From NCBI GenBank assembly GCA_041905405.1, contig JAYRLC010000019.1, positions 1 to 64,000 on the forward strand: a DNA stretch of 64,000 nucleotides, given 5' to 3'. Numbering within the stretch: position 1 is the stretch's first letter; every line of letters begins with the position of its first letter. The position numbers and the translations under genes are program-made. The DNA is from RAM1 sp041905405 (lineage in GTDB: Bacteria > Pseudomonadota > Gammaproteobacteria > Burkholderiales > Burkholderiaceae_C). Shown piece by piece: positions 51,989 through 61,500 of the stretch. A model generated the notes under the pieces. The model saw only the letters and a program-made list of their open reading frames with translations. It made no database searches and had not been told where the DNA came from.

Positions 51989-53306
51989 GCAGCGCCTCCT
52001 GCTGGTAGCGCAGCATGGGCGCAAGGAAGTACTCGATCATGCGCCGCGAATCGGTGCGCACGTCCGCCACCACGGCCATGCCGGGCGCGACGATGCCGCG
52101 CACGCCCGCCGTGGCATGCGGCGTCTGCGACGCATGCAGCTTGATGCGCACGGGGTAGACCGCGCCCAGCTTGGGGTCCTGCACGGCGTCGGTGCCCACC
52201 CACTGGACTTCGCCCTCGATGTAGCCAAAGCGCGTGAAGTCGAAGGTCTCGATCTTGGTCACCACGCGCTGGCCGGCGCGGATGTGGCCGATGTCGCGGT
52301 TCATGACCTGCGCCTCCACCTCCAGCGGCGCATGTTCGGGCACGATGGTCAAAAGCGGCTGCGCCTGCGTGACGACGCCGCCCACGGTGGTGACGGCCAG
52401 CTGCTGCACCACGCCGTCGATCGGCGCGCGCAGCACCTGCAGCTCGCGCCGCTGCTGCGCCTTGACCAGCTCCTGCTGCAGGCTGCCCTGCTTGCGCAGC
52501 GCCTCCGCCAGCTCGCCGCCGCTGCGCGCCTGGAACTCCGCCACGGTCTGGCTGCGCTGGCTGGCCACGCCGCGGATGCCGGCGTCGGCCTCGTGCAGGC
52601 GGTTGGTCTGCACCGCGATTTCCTTTTCCAGGTTGATGAGCTCCAGCCGCGTGTCGATCAGGCCTGCTTCGGCAATGTGGCCGGTGCGGGACAGCTCCTC
52701 GCGCATCTCGTGCTTTTTCTTCACGAGCGGCAGGCTCTGGCGCATGCGGTCCAGCGCCGCGGCGATGGCGTCGCGGTCGGCGCTGCGCCGGGCGTGGTCT
52801 GCTTCCAGCGACGCCAGGCGCGCCTGTTGTTCGGCCTGACGGCTGGCCAGCAGCGCGCGCTGGCGCGCCACGACGGACGCGGGCACGTCGGCCGGCGCCG
52901 CCATGGCGCCGGCCCCTGCCAGGGCCTGCAGCCGCGCAGCGTCGGTGCCGGCTTCCCACAGCTCCTGCTGCAGGCGGTCGCGGTCGGCTTCGGTCGTGGT
53001 GGGGTCCAGCTCCAGCAGCACGTCGCCGGCCTGCACGCGCTGGCCGTCGCGCACGGCAATGTGCCGCACCACCCCGGGCTCCAGCGGCTGCACGGTTTTG
53101 CTGCGGCCCGACGGAATGACCTTGCCCTGGGCCGTGATCACCACGTCCAGGCGCGCCATGCAGGCATAGGCCACGGCCAGCGCCGCCATGGCGCAGATGC
53201 CCAGCGACACCATGCGGGCCGCCAGCGCCGGCGGGTGCTGCGCAAGGCCAGCCGCTGCAATGAACGGGTGCGGTGCCGTTTGTGCTTCTTGCGTCTGATC
53301 AGCCAT
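51978..53306 (-). CDS. HlyD-family type I secretion adaptor
   Basis: A 442-residue periplasmic adaptor. One N-terminal membrane helix (about 35-55), a coiled-coil hairpin (about 130-290, Arg/Gln/Glu-rich) and lipoyl/beta-barrel ends: VITAQGKVIPSGRSKTVQPLE, then APIDGVVQQLAVTTVGGVV. It links the inner-membrane ABC exporter to TolC. It overlaps the exporter gene by 8 bp and the tolC-like gene by 11 bp. Confidence 0.9.
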   Translation of the reverse strand: MADQTQEAQTAPHPFIAAAGLAQHPPALAARMVSLGICAMAALAVAYACMARLDVVITAQGKVIPSGRSKTVQPLEPGVVRHIAVRDGQRVQAGDVLLELDPTTTEADRDRLQQELWEAGTDAARLQALAGAGAMAAPADVPASVVARQRALLASRQAEQQARLASLEADHARRSADRDAIAAALDRMRQSLPLVKKKHEMREELSRTGHIAEAGLIDTRLELINLEKEIAVQTNRLHEADAGIRGVASQRSQTVAEFQARSGGELAEALRKQGSLQQELVKAQQRRELQVLRAPIDGVVQQLAVTTVGGVVTQAQPLLTIVPEHAPLEVEAQVMNRDIGHIRAGQRVVTKIETFDFTRFGYIEGEVQWVGTDAVQDPKLGAVYPVRIKLHASQTPHATAGVRGIVAPGMAVVADVRTDSRRMIEYFLAPMLRYQQEALRER

Positions 53307-55503
53307 GGGCCACCTCCACCAGTTCAGGCACCTGGCGCGGCGGCGGGGGCGAATCCATCACCTGGTGCGCGCGGTACAGCGACGCATACCGGCCGCGGCC
53401 GGCCAGCAGCTCGGCATGGGTGCCGGTTTCCGCGATGCGGCCCTGGTCCAGCACCAGGATGCGGTCGGCCAGGCGCAGCGTGGGCAGGCGGTGCGCCACG
53501 ATGAACACCGTGCGGCCCGCGCAGATCTGCGCCATGCGGTCGTGGATGGCGCGCTCGCTCTCGTAGTCGAGCTGGGCCGTCGCTTCGTCCAGCAGCAGCA
53601 GGCGCGGCTGCTGCACCAGCGCCCGCGCTATGGCCAGGCGCGCGCGCTGCCCGCCGGACAGGCGGCCGCCGCGTTCGCCGATCAGCGTGTCATAGCCGTC
53701 GGGCAGCTCCAGGATGAAGTCGTGCGCGCCGGCCAGCTGCGCCGCGTGCGCCACCTGCTCCATGGGCAGGTGCGGGTTGCCCAGCGCGATGTTTTCGCGC
53801 ACGGTGCGGTTGAACAGCAGCGCGTCCTGTCCCACCACGCCGATCTGGCGGCGCAGCCAGGCCACGTCCATCAGGCCGATGTCCACGCCGTCGATCAGGA
53901 TGCGCCCACGCTGCGGCACGTACAGCCGCTGCATGAGCCGCATCAGGCTGGTCTTGCCCGCGCCGGACACGCCCACGATGCCGATCACTTCGCCGGGCCT
54001 GGCGTCAAAGCTCACATCGGCCAGCACGTCGGCGCGCTCGGGCGCGTAGCGAAAGCTCACATGGTCGAAGCTCACCGCGCCCTGCAGCGCCGCGAGCGGG
54101 CTGCGCCCCGGGCGCAGCGGCGGTTCGGCCGGCGCGTCCATGATGTCGGCCAGCCGCTTGACACTCACCCGCGCGCCGGAATAGTCCTGCCATAGCGACG
54201 CGAGCTTGAGGATGGGCGCATTGACCCGCCCGGCCAGCATGTTGAACGCGATCAGCCCGCCCACGCTCAGTTGACCGTCGATCACCAGGCGCGCGCCGAA
54301 GTACAGCAGCGCCACGGTCAGCAGTTTGCTGGCCAGCCCCACGAACTGGCTGCTGGCGTTGGACACGCGGCCCGAATGGAAGGCGCTGTGCGCATGCTCG
54401 GCCAGGCGCCGTTCCCATTCGCGCTGCCACTGCGTTTCCACCGCCTGGCTCTTGAGCGTTTCCATGGCGCCCACCGTCTCGGACAGAAAGGCCTGGTTGC
54501 CGGCGGCCAGCGCGAACTTGTCCTCGAGCTTGCGGCGCAGCAGCGGCGCGGTGATCCACGACGCGGCGAACAGCACCGGCAGCGCAGCCAGCACCATGAA
54601 GGTGAGCGTGGGGCTGTAGCTGAACATCACGGCCAGGAACACGACCGCGAACAGCAGGTCCAGCCCGCTGGACAGGGCCTGGCCGGTCAGGAAGTTGCGG
54701 GCGTTTTCCAGCTCCTGCACGCGCGCCACGGTTTCGCCCGTGCGGCGCGATTCAAAGTACGCCAGCGGCAGCCGCAGCAGGTGCGAGAACAGCCGCCCGC
54801 CCAGCTGCGCGTCCACCTGGTGCGTGGTGTGCGACAGCAGGTACTGGCGCATGCCGCCCAGCACCACCTCGAACAGCGTAACGCCCAGCAACGCCACCAC
54901 CATCACGTCCAGCGTGCCCAGCGTGCGGTGCGTGAGCACCTTGTCGATCACCACCTGAAAGATCAGCGGCGTGACGAGCGCAAAGATCTGCACGAACAGC
55001 GACGCCAGCAGGACCTCGCCCAGCAGCAGCTTGTAGCGGCCCAGGGACGACCAGAACCAGGCCATGCCGAACTTGCGCGAAGGCAGGTCCGCGTCCGCAC
55101 CGGTCTGCGTCTGTGCAGACAGCCGTGGCGCACTGACCCAGGCGCCGGCCCAGGCCTGTTCAAATTCGGCGCGCTGCAGTGCCACAGGCTGCGCCTGGCC
55201 CGCCAGCTGCACCACGGCGCGGTCACCCTGGAGCTGGCCCACCAGCATCCACTGGCCGTCACGGCGCAGCGCCAGCACGGGCAGCACGGCGCGGCCCAGC
55301 TGCCGCCAGCCGCCAGTGTGGTGGTCGGGCGACAGGCCCACGGCCCGCAGCAGGCCGGTGACGGCGGCCAGCGAACGCGGCTCGGGCTCGCCCGCCAGGG
55401 CATGGGCGAGCTGCTGCATGTCCAGCGGCAGGCCCTGCAGTTGCACGAACAGCCGCAGCAGCGTCAGGTGCCCGGCGTCGGAAAATGATTCTTCGGTACT
55501 CAA
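53299..55503 (-). CDS. HlyB-family type I secretion ABC exporter
   Basis: A 734-residue permease/ATPase. The N-terminal C39-like domain (about 10-130) lacks a catalytic Cys, as in HlyB and unlike bacteriocin exporters. Six membrane helices follow (about 155-440), then the ATPase with Walker A GVSGAGKTS, signature LSGGQRARLAIARAL and Walker B LLLLDEATAQLD. Start TTG at 55503 follows GAGG by 5 bases. It begins 29 bases after the giant adhesin gene and is its presumed exporter. Confidence 0.92.
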   Translation of the reverse strand: MSTEESFSDAGHLTLLRLFVQLQGLPLDMQQLAHALAGEPEPRSLAAVTGLLRAVGLSPDHHTGGWRQLGRAVLPVLALRRDGQWMLVGQLQGDRAVVQLAGQAQPVALQRAEFEQAWAGAWVSAPRLSAQTQTGADADLPSRKFGMAWFWSSLGRYKLLLGEVLLASLFVQIFALVTPLIFQVVIDKVLTHRTLGTLDVMVVALLGVTLFEVVLGGMRQYLLSHTTHQVDAQLGGRLFSHLLRLPLAYFESRRTGETVARVQELENARNFLTGQALSSGLDLLFAVVFLAVMFSYSPTLTFMVLAALPVLFAASWITAPLLRRKLEDKFALAAGNQAFLSETVGAMETLKSQAVETQWQREWERRLAEHAHSAFHSGRVSNASSQFVGLASKLLTVALLYFGARLVIDGQLSVGGLIAFNMLAGRVNAPILKLASLWQDYSGARVSVKRLADIMDAPAEPPLRPGRSPLAALQGAVSFDHVSFRYAPERADVLADVSFDARPGEVIGIVGVSGAGKTSLMRLMQRLYVPQRGRILIDGVDIGLMDVAWLRRQIGVVGQDALLFNRTVRENIALGNPHLPMEQVAHAAQLAGAHDFILELPDGYDTLIGERGGRLSGGQRARLAIARALVQQPRLLLLDEATAQLDYESERAIHDRMAQICAGRTVFIVAHRLPTLRLADRILVLDQGRIAETGTHAELLAGRGRYASLYRAHQVMDSPPPPRQVPELVEVAHG

Positions 55504-55532
55504 GAAAACCTCATTGTCAGAAAAAAGTTAAT

Positions 55533-58500
55533 TCAGCTTGTCGCCACAACGTTCAGGGTGGCCGCGTTGGCGGCATCCACCAGCGTGTCGACCACGTCAG
55601 CGGGTTGCGTGGCAACGGCGGCCACGGCGGCCACGGCGGCCAGCGGCGGGTCGGCCGTCCCCACGCTGGCGCACAGCTGGTTGAAGTTCTGCGCCATCTG
55701 GTTGAAATGCGCGACCTCGTCGGCAGCAGGCTTTTGCACAGCAAACATCACGTCGGCCGCCTGGCTCACGGTGCCGTCGGTGTGCGTGACCTCGGCTGTG
55801 CCGAACACAACGTTGCCTTCCACCGTGGCAGATGCGCCCTGGCGCGTGAGGCTGATGCCCTGGATGCCCACGGCGTCCAGCGACCGGAATTCACCCGCGT
55901 CCTGCGTGCCGCTGGCGTTGCCGTCCTGCAGCGCGCCAAAGCGTTCCCACTGCGCGTCGGCCGCAGTGATCTTGCCGTCGCCGTCGGTGTCGAACGCGGC
56001 CAGCCCTTCCAGGTCGGTTTTGGCGCCGGGCACGTACTGCACAAAGCTGGTTTCGGTGGCGATGTCGATCTGCCCGTTGTCATCCGCGTCATAGGCCAGC
56101 ACGGCGTCGTCGGGCGCCACCCAGCCCAGGCGTTCGGCGATGCCGTCGCTGTCCACGTCGGCGAAGGTGATGGAAGCCGCCGCGGAGACGAGTTCGACGC
56201 CGTCGCCATCTATGTCCAATGCCAGCGGTGCGTACCCGTTGGGATTGGGAAGCGCGTTCACGTACGCGGTGCCCATGGTCTGCGCCCCACCCGCGTCCTG
56301 GACCCAGTAGCTAAAGCTGGCCGTGCCCTCATTGACGGGCAGAAAACTGAATGACTGGTTGGGAACAATCCAGTTCAGTCCGCCACCATTGGCAAGCCCA
56401 ATGCCGGCCAGGCTCAGCCCGGAACCGTCGGGGTCCCAGTCGTTGCCCAGCAATTGCCATGCTTCGTAGTACGTCGCCAGACGGGCATAGCCGGTCAGAT
56501 AGTCCGTATTGGCGACAGGCGCGTCGTTGACGGACGCCACGTTCACGTACGCCGTCGCGTTGGTACGCGCGCCCTCAGCATCCATCACCTCGTACTGAAA
56601 GGTCGCCGTGCCGTAGAAATTGTGCGCAGGCGTGAACAACGCGGAACCGTTGCCCTGGTCCTGGATGACGCCATTGGTCGGGCTGCCCACCCAACTGATG
56701 CGCAGATTGCCCGCGCCGCCGTCATCGCGGTCGTTGGCCAACAGCTGGGACGCCCAGATCAGGGTCGCCTGGTCCTCCTGCGTGGAGAAACTGTCGTCCA
56801 CCGCCACCGGGCTGTGGTTCACACGCGCCACGTTGACGCTGGCGGTTCCGACACCCTGCCCGCCCTGCGGATCGCTCACCACGTAGCTGAAGCTGGCCGC
56901 GCCGTAGTAGCCGGCATTGGGCGTGAACGTCACCGTGCCGCCCGACAGCGACACCGAACCGTTGCTGGCGCCATAGACCTGGCTGATGCTGAGCTGGCCG
57001 GGTGTCTCCACGTCGGTGTCGTTCTGCAGCAGGCTGGCCTGGCTGAAATGCATCGGCGTGTCCTGCAGCCCGGTCGAAAGGAACTCGTTGTTCACCACGG
57101 GCGCGTCGTTGACCGGGTTGAAGTACAGGTCCGCCCGCGCCTGGCTCGTGCCGCCCGCGCCGTCCTGCACCGTGTAGGTGAAGCCAGCCGCGCCGTAATA
57201 GTTGGCCCAGGGCGTGAACACCACCTGGCCACCCTGCAGATTGGCCGTGCCGCCCGACGCATTGCTGACGCTGCCAATGGTCAGCGCGCCCGGCCCGTCC
57301 ACGTCGCTGTCGTTTTGCAGCAGGCTGGCCGTGCTGATGGTGGCAACCTGATCTTCGCTGAAGGTATAGGACTCGCCCACGGCCACGGGGGCATCGTTCA
57401 CCGGCGTGTAGTTCAGGCTCACGCTGGCCTGCGCCGAGCCGCCGTCGCCATCGGCCACGGTGTAGCTGAAGCCGGCCGCGCCCGTGTGGTTCAGCGTGGG
57501 CGTGAACACCACCTGGCCTTGCGCGTCCAGCGCCACCGTGCCGCCCGTTGCGCCGCCCACCGCGCTGATGCGCAGGTCGCCATGGGCATTGTCGGCGTCG
57601 CTGTCGTTGGCCAGCAGCTCGGCGGGGCTGAACGTGCGCACCTGGTCCTCGGCCAGCGTGGTGGACTCCCCCACGGCCACCGGCGCGGCATTGCCCGTGT
57701 TGACCTGCGCCGTGCCCTGAGCCGTGGCGCCGCCCGCGTCTTGCACGGTGTAGCTGAAGCTGCCCAGGCCGGGCGACGTGGGCGTGAACAGCAGGCGTCC
57801 GTCGGCCTGCAGCGCCACGCTGCCGCCGGCCGCGCCGTCCACCGCCACGATGTGCAGGTCCTGCGGCTGATGGACGCTGTCCTTGTCACTGTCATTCGCC
57901 AGCAGCGTGGCGGGGTCTATCCACACCTGCGGCTGGTTCTTGGCCCGGATGACCTCGCCCACGACCGTGGGCGCGTCGTTGACGTTGGCCACTGTAAAGC
58001 CCGCCGTGGCCGTACTTTGCAGTCCCGCGGCATCGGCCACGGTGTAGCTGAAGCTCACCGGCCCCGCGTAGTCGGCATCGGGCACGAACAGGACGTTGCC
58101 CTCGGCCGTCAGGCTCACGCTGCCGTGCGTCTGCCCCGCGACCGCCGCCACGCCCGTGATGCGCAGGCTGTCCGCGGCGCCGCGGGCGCTGTCGCCGTCG
58201 CTGTCGTTGGCCAGCAGCGCGCCGGCCAGGATCAGCACGTTGGTGTCTTCATTCTGCGTGGCCAGCGTGTCGGCCGCGGCCGTGGGCGCGCGGTTGACCC
58301 ACTGCACCGCCACCTGCGCCGTGGCCGTACTCTGCCCGCCCTGCGCGTCCGTCACGGTGTAGTCAAAGCCCGCCGGGCCGAACCAGTTGGCATCCGGGGT
58401 GAAGGTGACCTGGCCGCCCGACAGGCTCACGCTGCCGTGCCGGGCGTTGCCCACCGCCGTGACCTGCAGCGCGGCGTGCGGGCCGTCCACGTCGCTGTCG

Positions 58501-61500
58501 TTGGCCAGCAGCGTGGCGGCGGACACCACCAGCGGCTGGTTTTCCGCCGTGCTCAGCGCGTCGGCCTGCAGGCTGGGCGCGTCGTTCACGGCCGCCAGGT
58601 TCAGGTTTACCGTGGCCTGGCTCAAGCCGCCCACACCGTCGCTGACCGTGTAGGTGAGCGTGGCCGCGCCGTTGTAGTTGAGGTCGGGCGTGAAGACGAT
58701 GCTGCCGTCGCCCTGCAGCACCACGCTGCCGTGGCTTGCGTTGTCGGCAGACACGATGGACAGTGCACCGCCGTCCACGTCATGGTCGTTCGCCAGCAGT
58801 TGCGCGGCCGTCAGGGTCACCACGGTGTCCTCCTCGGCCGCGACCGTTTCGCCCAGCAGGCGCGGCGCGTCGTTGACCGGCGCCACGTTCAGCGTGGCGC
58901 GCACCGTGCTGGCCGCGCCCTGGGCGTCGGTGACGGTGTAGTCAAACCCGGCGGCGCCCGCGTAGTCGGCATCGGGCGTGAAGACGATGCGCCCGTCGCC
59001 CGTGAGTGCAACGCCGCCATGCGCGGCATTGCCCACCGACGTGATGCGCAGGTCCGCCCTGCCGTCCGGCCCCGGGCCGTCCACGTCGTTGTCGTTGGCC
59101 AGCAGCAGCGCGGCGTCGATGGACAGCGGCGTATCCTCGACCGCGGCGATGGTCTCGCCCAGCAGGCGCGGCGCGTCGTTGACGGGCGCCAGCTGCACCA
59201 CGACGGACGCCGTGGACTGCCCGCCGTCGCCGTCGCTGACCGTGTAGTCAAAGCCTGCAGCCCCCGTGTGGTCGGCCAGCGGCTCGAAGCGCACGCTGCC
59301 GTCGCCCAGCAGCGTGACGGTGCCGCCATGGGCATTGCCCACCGCCGTGACGGAAAGCTGGGCGCTGTCGATGTCATGGTCGTTGGCCAGCAGCGCCTGC
59401 GCCGCAATGACCAGGGCCGTGTCTTCCACGCCCGCCACGGTCTCGCCGCCCACCACGGGCACGTCGTTGGCCGGTGTGATCTGCAGCGTGGCCAGCGCCT
59501 GGGCCTGCCCGCCACGCCCGTCCTGCACCGTGTAGACAAAGCTGGCGGGGCCATAGTAATCCCGCTCGGGCATGAAGCGCACCGCGCCGTCCACCAGCGC
59601 CACGCTGCCGTGCACCGCCGCGCTCACGGCCGTGACGGTGAGTGCGTCGCCGTCGGCGTCGCTGTCGTTGCCCGTGAGCTGCGCCAGCGCAATGGTCAGC
59701 GCCGTGTCCTCTGCGCCGGTGAGTTCAGCGGCGCCGGCATCCGGTTGAGCCACCGGCACGTCGTTGACCTCGGCCAGGTTCAGCACGACGGTGGCGCGGC
59801 TCGTGCCGCCGTCCGCGTCGGTCACGTCGTAGTCGAAGCGGGCCGGGCCGTGGTAGTTGGGCTCGGGGACGAATTCGATCTGCGGCTGGCCGTCCAGGCC
59901 ATTGACCAGGGCCACCGTGCCGTGCACGGCGCCGCTCACCGCGGTGAGCGTGAGCGCGCCCGGCTCCACGTCGCGGTCGTTGGCCAGAAGCAGCGCAGGC
60001 GCGATCAGCAGCACCACGTCTTCGTCACTGTCCACGGTTTCACCCGTGAGCAGCGGCAGGTCGTTGACCGGCAGCACCGTCAGGCTGACCGACGCGGTGG
60101 CCTGTGCGCCCGCGCTGTCGGCCACCGTGTAGCTGAAGCCCGCCGCGCCGTGGTAGTTGGCGTCGGGCTGGAATCGCACGCTGCCGTCGGCCTGGATCCA
60201 GGCCGTGCCGCCTTGTGCGTTGCCTACGCCGGCAATGCGCAGCACGTCGCCAGTGGTCGCCACGTCCACGTCGGTGTCGTTCGCCAACAGTTGCGCGGCG
60301 CTGAACACCAGGCCCGTGTCCTCATTCGTGGTGGCGGTTTCACCCACCGCCACCGGGGCGTCGTTGACCGGGCGCAGGTTGACCTGCACCCGCGCCGTGC
60401 TGGAGGCGCCGGCCGCGTCTGCCACCGTGTAGGTGAAGGCTGCCGGGCCGTGGTAGTTGGCATCGGCCGCAAAGCGCACATCGCCTGCGGCGTCCAGCCA
60501 CACCGTGCCGTGTTCGGCCCCCTGCGCGCTGGCCAGGCGCAGCGTATCGGTGTCGGTGGCCGTGTCGGCGTCGGTGTCGTTCGCCAGCAGTTGTGCTGCG
60601 CTGAACACCAGGGCCGCGTCTTCGTCAGCATCGGTGACCTCGCCAGTGACCACCGGCGCGTCGTTGACGGGCTGGATGTCGATCTGCACGGGGGCAGTGC
60701 GCGCCGCGCCCGCCAGGTCCGTGACCGTGTAGCTGAAGCCCGCCGGGCCATGGTAGTTGGCGTCGGGCGTGAAGCGCACGTCACCGGCGGCGTCCAGCCA
60801 CACCGTGCCGTGCCGTGCGTCCTGCACGCTGGCGATGCGCAGCACGTCCCCGTCCGTGGCCGTGTCCACGTCGCTGTCGTTGGCCAGCAGACTGGCCGCC
60901 GTGTACAGCAGGGCCGTGTCTTCCTGCGTGGTGGACGTTTCACCGGCCACGACCGGCGCGTCGTTTTCAGCCGCGATCTGCAGCACGGCCGTGGCCACGC
61001 TGCTGGCGCCCTGCGGATCGGTCACCGTGTAGCTGAAGCTGGCCGCGCCATGCCAGTTGGCCGTGGGGGTGAAGAGGATTCGCTGGGCGCCGTCGGCCAA
61101 AGACTCAAGCGCCACCGCGCCGCCCTGGGCCGCGCCCAGGGCGGTGATGCGCAGGCTGGCGTGCACATCGTCCACGTCGCTGTCGTTGGCCAACAAGTTC
61201 GCCGGGTCGATGTGAACCACCCGGTCTTCCAGGCTGGAAGCCGTTTCGCCCACCGCCACCGGCGCGTCGTTGACCGATAGCACCGTCAGGGCAACCGTGG
61301 CCTGGGCCGTGCCGCCTGCGCCGTCTGCCACCGTGTAGCTGAACTGCGCGGGGCCGCTGTAATCAGCGTCGGGGATGAAGCGCACGTCGCCGTTGGGCAG
61401 AAGCGTCACCGTGCCGTGGCTTGCGCCGCTGACCGCCATGACCGTCAGCACCTGGCCGTCGGTCGCCATATCCACGTCGCTGTCGTTCGCGAGCAGCTGC

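Noticed and set aside
56454..61280. 1608-codon plus-strand open frame opposite the adhesin gene
   Set aside because: It is the antisense of the repeat array; high G+C repeats lack stops on both strands. The product is a repetitive Arg/His/Val-rich string without any family, while the minus strand has clear domains.
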